A stretch of 22,135 nt of DNA from an uncultured Lachnospiraceae bacterium (lineage in GTDB: Bacteria > Bacillota > Clostridia > Lachnospirales > Lachnospiraceae), in assembly GCA_910588965.1 (NCBI GenBank), contig CAJUSO010000041.1, positions 1 to 22,135 on the forward strand, given 5' to 3'. Each line of letters begins with the position of its first letter. The first letter of the stretch is position 1. The position numbers and the translations under genes are program-made. Shown here one piece after another: positions 15,570-22,135 of this stretch. Below the pieces are notes generated by a model. The model ran no database searches. It had not been told where the DNA came from and saw only the letters and a program-made list of their open reading frames with translations.

Positions 15570-15634
15570 GGTTGCGGAAGATTCCCTTTTGGCACATTAT
15601 TTTTCAAATTCCCCTGTTCATTTTTCCCAGATTA

Positions 15635-15643
15635 TGTTATACT
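15635..15643 (+). promoter_or_regulatory. Extended -10 promoter of the lipoprotein/pilus-like operon
   Basis: TGT followed by TATACT forms an extended -10 (TGnTATAAT type). No good -35 is found at 16-18 bp, which extended -10 promoters tolerate. The leader would be about 75 nt. Confidence 0.45.
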
Positions 15644-15726
15644 CTATCTTAAATATACCAATATGCATCTGCCCCCTCACAGCAGCATGCTTTCCCTAAA
15701 TTATAAGATTATAAGGAGAATGTCAG

Positions 15727-16755
15727 ATGATACGGAAATCTATTTCATTATCCCTATGTATTTTATTCCTGTCCAGTGCTATATTCTGTGGATGTTCCGG
15801 CGAAAGCGCTACAGCTGGCAATGCCCCGGCTGACAGCCCTGTGGCCGCCAGTTCCACGGCAAAGGCCTCAGGGACGGATAAACCAAAGCCTGCAGCAAAC
15901 GCTTCTAAGCCTGGGAAATCTGCAAATCCAGGAAAGACGCGCAGCAATAACCCCAAAGTGTTGGAGCCTAAGGCTTCTGGTACGGATGTCCATGAGAACG
16001 AATTTGCCATCATTGATACCTCGAATGCTGCGGAAGGCTATTTTATGGTGCAATACCTGGGTTCTAACCAAAAGGTGAAGCTCCGTGTCATAGGCCCTAA
16101 CGAGACAGAGTATTTTTACTTGCTGTCCGGGCCGAACGTATATGAGACGTTCCCGCTTCCCTGCGGCAATGGGACATATGAACTGCAGATTCTGGAGAAC
16201 GTTTCCGGCGATAGATATGCAATCGCATTTTCCGCTTCCATAGAGGTAACCCTGAAGGATAAGCTTAAGCCCTTCCTTTATCCCAACCAATATGTGGATT
16301 TTAACAAGGATTCCCAGGCTGTAAAGCTTGGCAAGGAGCTGGCTAAGGATTTATCCTCTGATTTGGAAGTCATCGAAAGCGTCTACCGTTACATCACCAC
16401 AAAGATTACTTATGATGATGATAAGGCTGCAAGCGTAACCTACGGCTACCTGCCGGATGTAGACGATACCTTAAAGACAGGGACGGGCATCTGCTTTGAC
16501 TATGCTTCTGTCATGGCGGCTATCCTGCGCTCCCAGGGGATTCCCACAAAATTGGAAGTGGGGTATTCCGGCGAGGCATACCATGCCTGGATTAGCACCT
16601 ATGTCAAAGACGTGGGCTGGGTTGATAAGATTATTGAGTTCGACGGGAAGTCCTGGACTTTGATGGATCCCACGCTTGCCGCTAATAATTCTAATACAGC
16701 CGTAGCCCAATATATCGGCGACGGTTCCAAATATGTAGTAAAATATTCATATTAA
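15727..16755 (+). CDS. Lipoprotein with transglutaminase-like (cysteine protease fold) domain
   Basis: A 342-residue exported lipoprotein. The N-terminus is a lipoprotein signal peptide (MIRK, hydrophobic run, FCGC), with C23 the most likely lipidated residue. Residues 24-85 are a Ser/Ala/Pro/Lys-rich wall-spanning linker. Residues 95-185 form a beta-rich domain and about 205-325 a transglutaminase-like core with a full Cys-His-Asp triad: C256 in GTGICFDYAS, H286 in YHAW and D314 in MDPT. Family members act as proteases, peptidoglycan-linked amidases or crosslinkers; which applies here is unknown. AAGGAG lies eight bases before the ATG. The pilC-like gene begins 43 bp downstream without a clear terminator, so it probably leads the pilus-like operon. 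Confidence 0.88.
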   Translation: MIRKSISLSLCILFLSSAIFCGCSGESATAGNAPADSPVAASSTAKASGTDKPKPAANASKPGKSANPGKTRSNNPKVLEPKASGTDVHENEFAIIDTSNAAEGYFMVQYLGSNQKVKLRVIGPNETEYFYLLSGPNVYETFPLPCGNGTYELQILENVSGDRYAIAFSASIEVTLKDKLKPFLYPNQYVDFNKDSQAVKLGKELAKDLSSDLEVIESVYRYITTKITYDDDKAASVTYGYLPDVDDTLKTGTGICFDYASVMAAILRSQGIPTKLEVGYSGEAYHAWISTYVKDVGWVDKIIEFDGKSWTLMDPTLAANNSNTAVAQYIGDGSKYVVKYSY

Positions 16756-16798
16756 AAACCTTCTGTAGCTTTACTGGAGGTTAAGAAAGGAGATTTCT

Positions 16799-17848
16799 AT
16801 GGGCAACAAAAAAATAGCGCCGCTTTCCAATAAGGAAGCCGCTTCCTTTTGCTCGCAAATGGCTATGATCCTGAAATCTGGCATTTCATCCATTGAAGGG
16901 GTCAGCATTATGCTGGAGGATGCCAAGGACGCAGATGAGAAGGCCCTGCTGTCGCGGATTTATGATTCCCTGATGCAGACAGGCATGTTTTATGAATCTT
17001 TGGAGGAGACAGGGGCGTTTCCCAGCTACCTGCTTCAGATGGTGCAGATAGGCGAACAGACGGGAAGGCTGGATGAGGTTATGAATTCCCTTGCGGAATA
17101 TTATGAGAAAGAGGCAAACCTAGCGCAGACGGTGAAAAATGCCATTACATACCCTCTGATTATGATTGTTATGATGATATTGGTCATCCTAGTTTTGGTA
17201 ACAAAAGTTATGCCGGTTTTTAACCAGGTATTCCGCCAGTTAGGCACGGAGATGACAGGCGTTTCCCGGGCTATTTTAAGCATCGGGGAATTTATGAACC
17301 GGTATTCCTTTGTATTTATCGGGATTTTCGTCCTGCTTGTGGCTGGGGCTGCCTATCTTGTAAAGTCTGCCAAAGGGCAAGGTTTTTTCCGTTCCCTGGC
17401 GAACCGTTTTACGGCTACCCGCGCCCTGTCGGAACGGATTGCAGCGTACCGTTTTTCCAGCGGCATGGCGCTTACCTTAAGCAGCGGCCTGACACCAGAA
17501 GAATGCCTGAACCTTACATCTGGCCTCATTGAGCAGGCGGGCTTCCAGGGCAAGCTGGAGAAATGCCGCAAGGAAGTGGCGGAGGGCGAAGACCTTTGTG
17601 ATTCCCTGCTGGAAAATGGGATATTTTCCGGTGTCTATGCGCGGATGGCTGCCATTGGATCAAGGACGGGTTTCCTGGACGAAGTGATGCGCCAGATTGC
17701 CGGCCAGTATGAAGACGATATTGATACCCGGATTGCCGGGATTATTGCTACCATAGAGCCTACGCTGGTTATTATCCTTTCTGTGATTGTAGGCATTATC
17801 CTGTTATCTGTTATGCTGCCCCTGATGGGCATTATGTCCGGGCTGTAA
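16799..17848 (+). CDS. pilC: Type IV pilus / type II secretion inner-membrane platform protein (PilC/GspF family)
   Basis: A 349-residue polytopic membrane protein with two T2SSF domains. The first starts at LSNKEAASFCSQMAMILKSGI (9-29, contains the family's F-x-x-Q-x-x-x-x-x-x-x-G pattern) with QIGEQTGRLDEVM near 80-92; the second repeats the pattern at FSSGMALTLSSGL, with GSRTGFLDEVM later. Membrane helices lie near 115-142, 163-185 and 320-347. It is shorter than the usual 400 residues, lacking most of the N-terminal cytoplasmic extension. PilC forms the platform on which pilins are added or removed by the ATPases. AAAGGAG is six bases before the ATG. It is first of the pilus-like genes proper; the next begins 19 bp downstream. 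Confidence 0.9.
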   Translation: MGNKKIAPLSNKEAASFCSQMAMILKSGISSIEGVSIMLEDAKDADEKALLSRIYDSLMQTGMFYESLEETGAFPSYLLQMVQIGEQTGRLDEVMNSLAEYYEKEANLAQTVKNAITYPLIMIVMMILVILVLVTKVMPVFNQVFRQLGTEMTGVSRAILSIGEFMNRYSFVFIGIFVLLVAGAAYLVKSAKGQGFFRSLANRFTATRALSERIAAYRFSSGMALTLSSGLTPEECLNLTSGLIEQAGFQGKLEKCRKEVAEGEDLCDSLLENGIFSGVYARMAAIGSRTGFLDEVMRQIAGQYEDDIDTRIAGIIATIEPTLVIILSVIVGIILLSVMLPLMGIMSGL

Positions 17849-17867
17849 GCCAAAGGGAGGCGTTTGG

Positions 17868-18200
17868 ATGAGACATCGGTTTGTAAGTGAAAAGAGCAAT
17901 TCCTATCTGAAGAACCTTTTGATTTCGCTGGGGATTTTCGTGGCGGTCTTTCTGGCCTTCTGGCTGGCGGTGTCATCTGTTTCCTCTAGGACGGACGAGG
18001 AAGAGATGCGCACCCTAGAGACGGCTGTCATGCGCGGGATTACCCACTGTTATGCCATTGAGGGGGCTTACCCGGACAGCCTGGCGTATTTAAAGGAGAA
18101 TTATGGGCTTATTTACGATGAAGACCATTATTTTATCGACTACCAGCCCCTGGGGTCTAATTTAATGCCAGATGTGGCCATTATCAAGAAAATGGATTGA
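17868..18200 (+). CDS. Small single-pass membrane protein of the pilus-like cluster
   Basis: I do not recognise a named family for this 110-residue protein. It has one membrane helix (about 16-38, ISLGIFVAVFLAFWLAVSSV) after a basic N-terminus, then an extracellular part beginning with TDEEEMRTLETAVMRGITHC and containing AYPDSLAYLKENYGLIYDED, a pattern often seen after the helix in bacterial pseudopilins. The canonical prepilin leader with Gly and Glu+5 is absent. AAGGGAGG is seven bases upstream. Its location between pilC-like and the other small membrane genes suggests a pilus or secretion-complex subunit. Confidence 0.72.
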   Translation: MRHRFVSEKSNSYLKNLLISLGIFVAVFLAFWLAVSSVSSRTDEEEMRTLETAVMRGITHCYAIEGAYPDSLAYLKENYGLIYDEDHYFIDYQPLGSNLMPDVAIIKKMD

Positions 18201-18228
18201 TTTATCTTAGTTGGAAGGAGACTAACCA

Positions 18229-18714
18229 ATGAAATTTCGTACCCAACACAGGCATGTGATTGATTTTACATTTCCCATAGCGGTATTCTTTGTGTTTGCA
18301 GCCTCTTCCCTTGCCGTCCTTATGCTTGCCGCCAATATTTACAGCGGCCAGACAGCGGATGCCAACAATAACTATATGGCGCGTACGTCCCTGTCTTATG
18401 TAAATGAGAAAATCCGCCAGAATGACGCAATGGGCGGTATTTCCATCCAAACGGTGGAAGGGCAGCAATGCCTGGTGATGGAGCATCAGATTGCGGACGT
18501 TTCCTATTCCACCTATATTTACCAGTATGGCGGGAAGCTCAAGGAGCTTTTTATCCGGGAAGGGGTGGATGTCCGCCTGCAGGATGGCCAGGATATTATG
18601 GATGTGCAGGGGTTTTCCATAGAAGGGATTGGGGAAGGGCTGTTCCGCCTGACATCAGTGGATGCAGATGGGAATGAGACCAGCCTGATTGCTTCAGAAA
18701 GGAGTACTTCATGA
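18229..18714 (+). CDS. Membrane-anchored protein of the pilus-like cluster (DUF4860-like)
   Basis: A 161-residue protein with a single N-terminal helix (about 12-37, FPIAVFFVFAASSLAVLMLA) and a beta-rich outer domain that begins TADANNNYMARTSLSYVNEK and contains GGISIQTVEGQQCLVMEH and LKELFIREGVDV. The pattern resembles a small family of Clostridia proteins I associate with DUF4860 (recall only, not checked). The position and topology match minor pilins, but no processing site is visible. GGAAGGAG lies eight bases upstream. It overlaps the next gene by four bases (ATGA). Confidence 0.75.
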   Translation: MKFRTQHRHVIDFTFPIAVFFVFAASSLAVLMLAANIYSGQTADANNNYMARTSLSYVNEKIRQNDAMGGISIQTVEGQQCLVMEHQIADVSYSTYIYQYGGKLKELFIREGVDVRLQDGQDIMDVQGFSIEGIGEGLFRLTSVDADGNETSLIASERSTS

Positions 18715-19172
18715 ATCGTTCATCAAATAGCCATTCCAGTTTGTTCCTCATGGAGATGATGATTGCCATCATGCTGTTTTCCCTGGCCAGCGCAGTATGC
18801 CTGCGGATGTTTGCAACATGCCACCAGATTAGCGAAGACACCAAAGACCTGAATATGGCTGTCTACCAGGCAGGGAATGCCGCCGAATTGCTGCGGGATG
18901 CCATGAAGTCGGCGGAAGGGGAAGGCTTGGGGTTCCCAGGCTGTATCCTGGCAGAATACCCCCAGGCTATGGCAGATGGCGCGAAGCTTTCCATCTATTA
19001 CGATGCAGACTGGAAACTGTGCCAGGAGGGGGACAGTACCCATTGCATGGAGATTGTGCAGGGGGAGGAAGGTGGGCTTGCCCTTTATGATATCCATGTC
19101 CGGAATATGGATGGCGGGGAAGGGGATGTGTATTCCCTCCCATTGAAATTACACCAGCCGCAACGGCCATAA
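18711..19172 (+). CDS. Prepilin-like protein with atypical processing site
   Basis: A 153-residue protein whose N-terminus SSLFLMEMMIAIMLFSLAS matches the type IV prepilin pattern: a short hydrophilic leader (MNRSSNSHS), then a hydrophobic helix with glutamate at the fifth position. The residue before the predicted cut is Ser rather than the usual Gly. After the helix, MFATCHQISEDTKDLNMAVY and a globular C-terminal half with four cysteines follow; it resembles minor pilins of the PilV/GspI type in size. The start overlaps the stop of the preceding gene (ATGA), implying coupled translation. If processed, it needs a prepilin peptidase, none of which is encoded in the window. Confidence 0.75.
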   Translation: MNRSSNSHSSLFLMEMMIAIMLFSLASAVCLRMFATCHQISEDTKDLNMAVYQAGNAAELLRDAMKSAEGEGLGFPGCILAEYPQAMADGAKLSIYYDADWKLCQEGDSTHCMEIVQGEEGGLALYDIHVRNMDGGEGDVYSLPLKLHQPQRP

Positions 19173-19189
19173 CGCAAGGAGTCCGTTAT

Positions 19190-19681
19190 ATGAAGAAAAA
19201 GAGTTTTCCTATTACAAATATTGGAACCATTTCGTTGATGATGATTTTCATCGTCTTATGCATGGTCACCTTTGCTGCCCTGTCCCTGTCATCGGCAGTC
19301 AGCGATTCGCGCTCTGGGCAGAAGATGTCAGTGCACACAGAGGAATATTATGCCGCCTCAAACCAGGCAGAAGAGATTTTAGCAGAGCTGGACGGGGTAT
19401 TCTCAGAGGCCTACCGCAAGGCACAGGATAGAGGGGAATATTTCAGCCTTGTGTCGGAAGGCATGCCGGATACGGCAACCGTAGAGGAAAAGGAAGGGCT
19501 GCTTGAGGTAGGCTATCAAGTGGATGTCAATGATTCCCAGGCAATCCAGGTGCAGCTTGCCGTACTGCCCCCCCAGCAGGTCCAAGAAGAGGGGGCAGGG
19601 GCGTTGTACAAAATCCTTTCCTGGCAGGAAATCCAGACTACGGATTGGGAAGGGGATAATACACTCAAATTAATACGGTAG
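19190..19681 (+). CDS. Single-pass PilX/minor-pilin-like membrane protein
   Basis: A 163-residue protein with one helix at about 12-36 (ISLMMIFIVLCMVTFAALSL) followed by SSAVSDSRSGQKMSVHTEEY and YAASNQAEEILAELDG, the layout of PilX-type or similar assembly proteins in which a helix leads into an acidic coiled region (YYAASNQAEEIL resembles the YxAxxAAEE motif of pilus-assembly PilX/TadG-like proteins). The rest is a small beta-rich domain. AAGGAG-like AAGGAGTCC precedes the ATG by nine bases. It lies 17 bp after the prepilin-like gene and 20 bp before pilT. Confidence 0.7.
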   Translation: MKKKSFPITNIGTISLMMIFIVLCMVTFAALSLSSAVSDSRSGQKMSVHTEEYYAASNQAEEILAELDGVFSEAYRKAQDRGEYFSLVSEGMPDTATVEEKEGLLEVGYQVDVNDSQAIQVQLAVLPPQQVQEEGAGALYKILSWQEIQTTDWEGDNTLKLIR

Positions 19682-19701
19682 TGTAAGGAGGGACTACAAA
19701 T

Positions 19702-20766
19702 ATGGATTTAAGCGCAATAGAGTTACTGAAGGAAGCTGTCCAGTCAGGGGCTTCCGACTTATTTATCGTTACAGGCCTTCCTGCATCTGTCCGGCTGAAC
19801 GGAAAGATTGTGCAGATTAGCAGCGACCCGTTGAAGCTGGGGGATACAGATGCCATAATTACCCAGATGTATGAACTGGCCCATAACCGGACGATGGATG
19901 GGCTGCATCTTTCTGGGGATGATGATTTTTCGTTTGCTGTGGCAGGGCTGTCCCGTTTCCGTGCCAGCGCTTACAAACAGCGTAATACGCTGTCCATTGT
20001 CATCCGTGTGATTACCTTTGAGCTGCCAGATCCTGCGCAGTTAGGCATCCCGGAGAAGATTATAGAGTTTGCCAGGTTCCCGAAGGGGATGGTACTGATT
20101 ACGGGTTCTGCCGGGAGCGGGAAGTCTACGTCCTTGGCCTGTATCATTGATTATATCAACCAGCATTACAATAAGCATATCATTACCTTGGAGGATCCGT
20201 TGGAGTTCCTGCACCGCCACCGCCAGAGCATTGTAAGCCAGCGTGAGATTAATGTGGATACAGAGAGTTATGTGACGGCGCTGCGGGCAGCGCTGCGGCA
20301 AAGCCCAGATGTCATCCTGCTGGGCGAAATGCGTGACTATGAGACCATCCAGGTAGCTATGACGGCAGCGGAGACAGGGCATCTGCTGTTTTCCACCTTG
20401 CATACGGTAGGGGCTGCCAATACCATTGACCGTATCATTGACGTGTTCCCGCCGAACCAGCAGAGCCAGATTGCAGTGCAGTTATCTATGGTGCTGCAGG
20501 CGGTGGTATCCCAGCAGCTGGTCCCTTCTGTGGACGGTACAATGGTGCCTGCTTTTGAGATTATGACAGTGACCCCGGCTATCCGTAATATGATTAGGGA
20601 GAATAAAATCCCACAGCTGGAAGGGGTGCTGTACTCTTCTGCAAATGCAGATATGGTATCCATGGATATGAGCCTCCTCAACCTTTATAATGGCGGGAGG
20701 ATTACGAAAGATACAGCATTGGCGTTTGCCACCAATCCGGAGATGCTGAAAAAGCGGCTGAGGTAA
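19702..20766 (+). CDS. pilT: Type IV pilus retraction ATPase-like protein (PilT family)
   Basis: A 354-residue hexameric secretion ATPase. Its N-terminal PAS-like half begins with SAIELLKEAVQSGASDLFI; the ATPase half has Walker A GSAGSGKST (135-143, K141), the Asp box ITLEDPLEF, Walker B DVILLGEMRD and the His box ETGHLLFSTLHT. The C-terminal AIRNMIRENK is like the AIRNLIRE element known in PilT retraction motors, and MDMSLLNLYNGGRI is also typical. The length matches PilT (about 350) rather than PilB/GspE (about 560), and no PilB N-terminal domain is visible. AAGGAGG lies nine bases upstream. It ends the pilus-like gene run. It hydrolyses ATP to pull pilin subunits out through the platform. 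Confidence 0.94.
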   Translation: MDLSAIELLKEAVQSGASDLFIVTGLPASVRLNGKIVQISSDPLKLGDTDAIITQMYELAHNRTMDGLHLSGDDDFSFAVAGLSRFRASAYKQRNTLSIVIRVITFELPDPAQLGIPEKIIEFARFPKGMVLITGSAGSGKSTSLACIIDYINQHYNKHIITLEDPLEFLHRHRQSIVSQREINVDTESYVTALRAALRQSPDVILLGEMRDYETIQVAMTAAETGHLLFSTLHTVGAANTIDRIIDVFPPNQQSQIAVQLSMVLQAVVSQQLVPSVDGTMVPAFEIMTVTPAIRNMIRENKIPQLEGVLYSSANADMVSMDMSLLNLYNGGRITKDTALAFATNPEMLKKRLR

Positions 20767-20877
20767 GGCGCCTGCATCCCAGGGCAAAGCATGTGGTAAG
20801 GGTGTTTCAGGTATCCCCGGGGATGGCTTGGGGAAAATAGATTCGTGCAATAGGAAATGTGAACGGAAAGGATTATT

Positions 20878-21144
20878 ATGGGAAAATCAGAAGAAGTGCG
20901 CATGACTTATTCAGGGATAATCCCACAAAAGGACGGGAAGAAGATTGCCAGGGTTGTATTCGAGCGAGGGAAGGATACGGCAGAAGGGGTTGTGCCTTCC
21001 GGGAAAATAGAGCGGTTTTCAGGATTTACAGCAGAGGAAGCGGCGCAATTAGGCAGGTATCTGATGCAGCATGAGAACGAGATACTGGCCAAGGCAAGGG
21101 AAGTGCATCCGCTCCGGAACTGGCTGGGGAAGGGGCCGAAATGA
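20878..21144 (+). CDS. Small hypothetical protein
   Basis: An 88-residue, probably cytoplasmic protein that I do not recognise. It begins with MGKSEEVRMTYSGIIPQKDG, has a beta-rich N-terminal half (KKIARVVFERGKDTAEGVVP, GKIERFSGF) and a helical C-terminal half (AEEAAQLGRYLMQHENEILA), ending KAREVHPLRNWLGKGPK. AAAGGA seven bases before the ATG supports translation. It is 111 bp after pilT, in a gap with a short ATCCCCGGGGAT palindrome, and is followed by a terminator at 21302-21337. It could be a late member of the pilus operon or an independent gene. Confidence 0.65.
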   Translation: MGKSEEVRMTYSGIIPQKDGKKIARVVFERGKDTAEGVVPSGKIERFSGFTAEEAAQLGRYLMQHENEILAKAREVHPLRNWLGKGPK

Positions 21145-21301
21145 TTCCGTTCCGGCTGCCCAGCGATATTATTATTTGTGTGGAGTTCATTGATATGTGG
21201 TAAGGATACTTTTAAAGTAAAAACATATTAAAAAAGATTTCTGCATACGTTATAATTGCCGTAGATTAAAAAAATAAGAATTCCATATTGGCAAAGGATG
21301 A

Positions 21302-21338
21302 AATCCCCGGACTGTGAGGCGGCACAGTCTGGGGATTC
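21302..21338 (+). terminator. Rho-independent terminator
   Basis: A 15-bp stem (21302-21316 with 21323-21337, one G:U pair) and a 6-nt loop AGGCGG, followed by CTTCTT. It lies 157 bp after the small hypothetical gene. The intervening 21145-21301 has no recognisable gene; a TATAAT at 21251-21256 without a good -35 could start a short transcript ending here. Confidence 0.7.
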
Positions 21339-21409
21339 TTCTTAAATGCTTTGATGAAAACTACTGCTATACTGTTTTTTCTAAAATGATAGGAGGTTTA
21401 GCGGCAACC

Positions 21410-21686
21410 ATGCCAGAGCCAAAGAGAAAGGCCACATTGACGGATAGCGATGGGAAACGGATTGATACATAATAACCCTAACAATCCGTCAGTGGCGCAA
21501 GTTGACGCGATAAGGATTGACAAAGCTGGCAGCCGGTTAGGGGAGGTTCTTCCGTTAGATGGAAGATACGGTAAGGCAGTAAAAGGAAGCATGAAGGGGT
21601 GGGAAGCGGCAATGGATAAATGATATGCAGACAGAAATGGAGTACCGATTGACAGTGCAAAGCAGGACAAGGAACAAGGGGAGTAA
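21410..21686 (+). pseudogene. Broken small ORF(s), possible remnant of a mobile-element gene
   Basis: AGGAGG at 21391-21396 precedes a 20-codon ORF (21410-21472) that begins MPEPKRKATLTDSDGKRIDT. A second frame from ATG 21450 runs 57 codons to TGA 21621-21623, containing NNPNNPSVAQVDAIRIDKAG and LDGRYGKAVKGSMKGWEAAM. The same frame stays open after the TGA for 20 more codons (YADRNGVPIDSAKQDKEQGE) to 21684-21686. Together these look like one protein of about 95 residues interrupted by a frameshift and a stop. No family is recognised; phage or mobile-element origin is a guess from the setting. Confidence 0.4.
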
Positions 21687-21691
21687 ATAAG

Positions 21692-21799
21692 ATGATGGAA
21701 AGAGGGCAGAAGGCAAAGGGGCGTAGCGCACAGATTCTTGGCTACGCTGCATCTGCAGGAATGGATATAAAGGCACTGCAGAACGTTATGGGATTCTGA
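21692..21799 (+). CDS. Very short ORF with good RBS, function unknown
   Basis: A 35-codon ORF starting MMERGQKAKGRSAQILGYAA and ending SAGMDIKALQNVMGF. AAGGGGAG lies eight bases before the first ATG and overlaps the end of the preceding broken frame. A terminator hairpin follows 42 bp later. It may be a real small protein or the last fragment of the same decayed gene group. Confidence 0.3.
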   Translation: MMERGQKAKGRSAQILGYAASAGMDIKALQNVMGF

Positions 21800-21840
21800 A
21801 CAAGTATAGGGAATCGATAATGATTAATTCCTAAGCAGGG

Positions 21841-21869
21841 ATCCACCGCCAGCAATATCGGCGGTGGAT
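21841..21869 (+). terminator. Rho-independent terminator
   Basis: A perfect 10-bp stem (ATCCACCGCC with GGCGGTGGAT) with the 9-nt loop AGCAATATC, followed by TTTTGT counting the last base of the arm. It closes the small-ORF group and isolates it from the promoter at the right edge. Confidence 0.75.
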
Positions 21870-21982
21870 TTTGTATGTTAGAAGAAAAAGGATGCCAATT
21901 GTATGCCAGAATAGGTAAAATACTAATAAATACTTATTAGAAGCCGCACAAAACCAGCACTTCACAAAATATTCACACAAAA

Positions 21983-22009
21983 TTAGCACTCAACACTTGA
22001 CAGTGCTGA
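21983..22009 (+). promoter_or_regulatory. CIRCE operator (HrcA-binding site), near consensus
   Basis: The CIRCE consensus is TTAGCACTC-N9-GAGTGCTAA. Here the left arm TTAGCACTC is perfect, the spacer is exactly 9 bp, and the right arm CAGTGCTGA matches 7 of 9. One deviation creates the TTGACA box that overlaps the site. HrcA bound here would block RNA polymerase, so the gene beyond the right edge is probably a heat-shock chaperone or protease (groES-groEL, the hrcA-grpE-dnaK operon, hsp20 or clpB). Confidence 0.8.
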
Positions 22010-22025
22010 TAATACGTGTTATAGT
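21997..22025 (+). promoter_or_regulatory. Consensus sigma-A promoter overlapped by CIRCE
   Basis: Perfect TTGACA (21997-22002), a 17-bp spacer and TATAGT (22020-22025). Transcription would start near 22032 and run out of the window to the right. The -35 box lies across the CIRCE spacer and right arm. Confidence 0.85.
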
Positions 22026-22072
22026 ACACATAGAACAAAGGAAAGCCAAAGCCGGTTCGAGGGAAATCAGCC

Positions 22073-22135
22073 AAAGGCTTCAAAGGCTTCAAAGGCTTCA
22101 AAGGCTTCAAAGGCTTCAAAGGCTTCAAAGGCTTC
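22073..22135 (+). repeat. Seven tandem copies of AAAGGCTTC at the right edge
   Basis: Seven perfect 9-bp copies fill 22073-22135 and the array continues or ends exactly at the window edge. They begin about 40 nt after the predicted transcript start. There is no ATG, GTG or TTG between 22026 and 22135, so as far as can be seen the array is 5' leader and not coding. Two AAAGCC units just upstream (22042-22053) could pair with any GGCTT of the array. Confidence 0.9.

Noticed and set aside
20813..20824. ATCCCCGGGGAT palindrome between pilT and the small hypothetical gene
   Set aside because: Too short for a convincing terminator or operator; no T run and no promoter overlap.
21923..21940. CTAATAA/TTATTAG inverted repeat upstream of the CIRCE promoter as an attachment site
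   Set aside because: AT-rich 7-bp arms are expected by chance here, and no integrase or matching second site was found in the window.
22032..22135. Coding sequence for a (KAS)n or (KGF)n repeat protein
   Set aside because: The 9-bp unit keeps frame, but there is no start codon from the promoter to the window edge, so it is described as leader.

Overview
The window reads as chromosomal DNA of an anaerobic Clostridia member, most likely a Lachnospiraceae gut bacterium. This rests on the strong AGGAGG-type ribosome binding sites, the oxygen-sensitive class III ribonucleotide reductase (nrdD-nrdG), a multi-Big_2/NlpC-P60 secreted protein, a Gram-positive L,D-transpeptidase, a compact Gram-positive type IV pilus-like cluster and a near-consensus CIRCE heat-shock operator. 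No rRNA, tRNA or CRISPR array was seen. The species assignment is inference.

Layout. (a) 1-3300 looks more AT-rich and accessory: the 3' part of a WYL-domain regulator, a MATE exporter (minus) divergent from a Crp/Fnr-type regulator with a perfect palindrome at the regulator's transcription start, then a decayed GNAT acetyltransferase pseudogene lying directly against the 3' end of an orphan OmpR-type response regulator. (b) 4161-8028: a ROK glucokinase, then an 884-residue secreted protein with about eight Big_2-like repeats and an NlpC/P60 hydrolase domain. (c) 8173-12491: a consensus-like promoter and a pair of NrdR-box-like sites 32 bp apart precede nrdD; nrdG overlaps nrdD by one base and an L,D-transpeptidase follows 14 bp later. 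(d) 12568-14385: a convergent rRNA-methyltransferase-like gene ending inside a perfect 34-bp palindrome, and a divergent Lgt-family gene in which several residues invariant in E. coli Lgt are replaced. (e) 14386-15726: two unrelated intergenic tandem repeats (about 62 bp x 4 and 37 bp x 3) flank an unrecognised 200-residue protein. (f) 15727-20766: a tightly spaced set of seven genes, namely a transglutaminase-like lipoprotein, a PilC/GspF platform, four small single-helix membrane proteins (one prepilin-like) and a PilT-type ATPase. No PilB, prepilin peptidase or classical major pilin is present. (g) 20878-22135: a small unknown protein, terminators around a group of broken or very small ORFs, and at the right edge a TTGACA-17-TATAGT promoter overlapped by CIRCE, whose leader runs into seven perfect copies of a 9-bp repeat.

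The main candidate for an incompletely described system is the lipoprotein/pilus-like cluster of region (f). The repeat-bearing leader of the probable heat-shock promoter and the orphan regulator/pseudogene junction are secondary points. Much of the remainder is envelope construction (L,D-transpeptidase, NlpC/P60, Lgt family, lipoprotein) and anaerobic nucleotide metabolism.
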